This document shows, piece after piece, positions 62,826-64,000 of a stretch of 64,000 nt of DNA; the first letter of the stretch is position 1; each line of letters starts with the position of its first letter. Location of the stretch: the NCBI GenBank assembly GCA_964035795.1, contig OZ038323.1:432956-496955 (forward strand), given 5' to 3'. The position numbers and the translations under genes were made by a program. The notes beneath the pieces were generated by a model. It was not told the DNA's origin. It saw nothing but the letters and a program-made list of their open reading frames with translations, and did not search any database. Source of the DNA: Pterobdella sp. o SKG-2022. Lineage: Eukaryota; Annelida; Clitellata; Hirudinida; Piscicolidae.

Positions 62826-64000
62826 TTGATAATAATCAAGCCATTTCTCAAACTTCTGGGGCTACAGCACTTTCTTCAATTCAATCCAACAATACTTATG
62901 TAATGCAATCCAACAAAGATAAGAGTGTAAAACAAAAATTTGGTGATAATTCAAATGATGTTCAAGCACAAGTTGGCTTAGAGAAATCTACTGCAGGGCA
63001 CATCAAGACCTTTTTAATAAAGGCAAACATCACAAATTTTACCAAGAGTTTTGATGGTGTTAAGCTCGATAGCAACAATCTAGATTACAGAGTTACAAAC
63101 AAAGCTACCAATGTAATTAGTATGGAAAATGATGATAGTGTAAAAACTACAAGTTCAAATGAAGAAAAACATTTTTCTAATAAATTTAACAAAAAAGGTG
63201 ATATAGTTAATGAAACTAGGGGTATTAATGTCTCAGCAATTGCCAACATGAAAACTGACAATTTCAAACCAACAGAAAATAAAGGGCATTCTGATCTCCA
63301 TAATCTTAATGATGCTAATGACAACAAAAAAATGATAAATTTTGACAAAAACGATATAAATAACAATAAAAATAATATGAATTTCAGTAATAATAATGAA
63401 AAAAACAATACTAATTATGTCAATAAAAACACAACTGATGCTAATCTTGTCAATAACACAAATGATACTATTGATAATGGAAAAAACAAAAGTCATAAGA
63501 ATGATGATGGCGATTATGGCTCTATTGATTATGATGACAAGAGCACACAAAACCACAAGATGACAAAAATTCAAAACACCACTCACCAACCTATCTCCTC
63601 CACCAACCAAACTATCACTTCCACCAATCAACCTATCTCCTCCACCAACCAACCTATGGCTTCCACCCACCAACCTATCACTTCCACCCACCAACCTATT
63701 GCTTCCACCAACCAACCTATCGTATCCACCCACCATGGGGATCAGAAAACTCATAGCAATTTGATTTTCAGTGTTTTGAGCAGCAAAACACCAGCTTATG
63801 AGAGCAAAAAAGAAAATGTTGGTGTTAAACAAAGTTTCAAATATGATGAAGAAAATAAAGAGGTAAGTTATGATGGAGAAAATACATCAAAGGCACCTGT
63901 TGGAGTCGATGATGAGGAGGTTGATGGGGCAGACATTAAACCATCCTCAAAAAAAAACTCACAAAAACAGCAAGATCTTGATAAAAGTGTGTGTGTGTGT
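62826..64000 (+). CDS. Long Asn-rich exon of an unrecognised gene, runs off the window
   Basis: After TTTATTTATTCAG the plus strand is open without a stop from 62828 to the window end (391 codons). It starts DNNQAISQTSGATALSSIQ and is rich in Asn, Asp, Lys and Ser (for example NNKNNMNFSNNNEKNN). Near 63590-63735 it holds about eight copies of a seven-residue repeat, STNQPIS / STHQPIT. A strong donor, GAG|GTAAGT, lies at 63862 in phase 0, so the exon may end there (1037 nt) and the (GT)n at the window end may be intronic. There are no membrane segments or known domains. Much of the minus strand is also open here, as expected for this composition. Function unknown; an intrinsically disordered protein is the safest description. 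Confidence 0.55.

Overview
The window is nuclear DNA from an animal, most likely an AT-rich, repeat-laden invertebrate; I cannot fix the phylum. The reasons are spliced genes of animal families (an A1CF/RBM46/RBM47-type RNA-binding protein, SURF2, an ALP/Zasp-type PDZ protein, a ZPBP-like membrane protein), GT-AG introns from about 58 bp to about 9.6 kb, several non-LTR retrotransposon (LINE) families, a Penelope-like element, tRNA-derived SINEs, MITEs and many mini- and microsatellites. Nothing bacterial, viral or organellar was seen.

Layout. 1-11.6 kb is almost entirely LINE: one plus-strand fragment, then three long minus-strand elements. 11.9-16.1 kb holds unrecognised plus-strand exons around a minisatellite and a 5'-truncated LINE; three exons at 15.4-16.1 kb form the end of an unknown gene. 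17.2-20.3 kb (plus) is a complete PDZ + ZM/DUF4749 gene in seven exons, with a possible alternative last exon at 21.6 kb. 22.2-24.9 kb (minus) is SURF2 in six exons. 25.0-27.2 kb is a Penelope-like element with a hammerhead-like motif and a large foldback. 27.3-29.4 kb is a decayed LINE whose 3' tail has grown into a 20-bp minisatellite. 30.0-38.7 kb (plus) is a ZPBP-like gene (Ig domain, Cys-rich domain, membrane helix) whose central intron is filled with two LINE copies. 40.1-59.0 kb (minus) is the A1CF/RBM46/RBM47-type gene in seven recoverable exons; its introns hold three same-orientation LINE copies, a duplicate of the LINE fragment at the window start, two MITE/minisatellite clusters and a 1.6-kb array of 24-bp units. 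162 bp beyond its ATG a plus-strand gene starts divergently. The last kilobase is an open, Asn-rich plus-strand exon that runs off the window.

The host genes do not form a pathway. SURF2 is nucleolar, the PDZ protein is predicted to bind actinin at muscle Z-discs, the A1CF-type protein binds mRNA, and ZPBP proteins are acrosomal. Gene models were built by hand from splice sites, phase continuity and family motifs, so exon edges are predictions. I found no clearly new biological system; the best leads are the unrecognised genes, the PLE ribozyme-like motif, and satellite arrays grown from LINE tails or from a splice donor.
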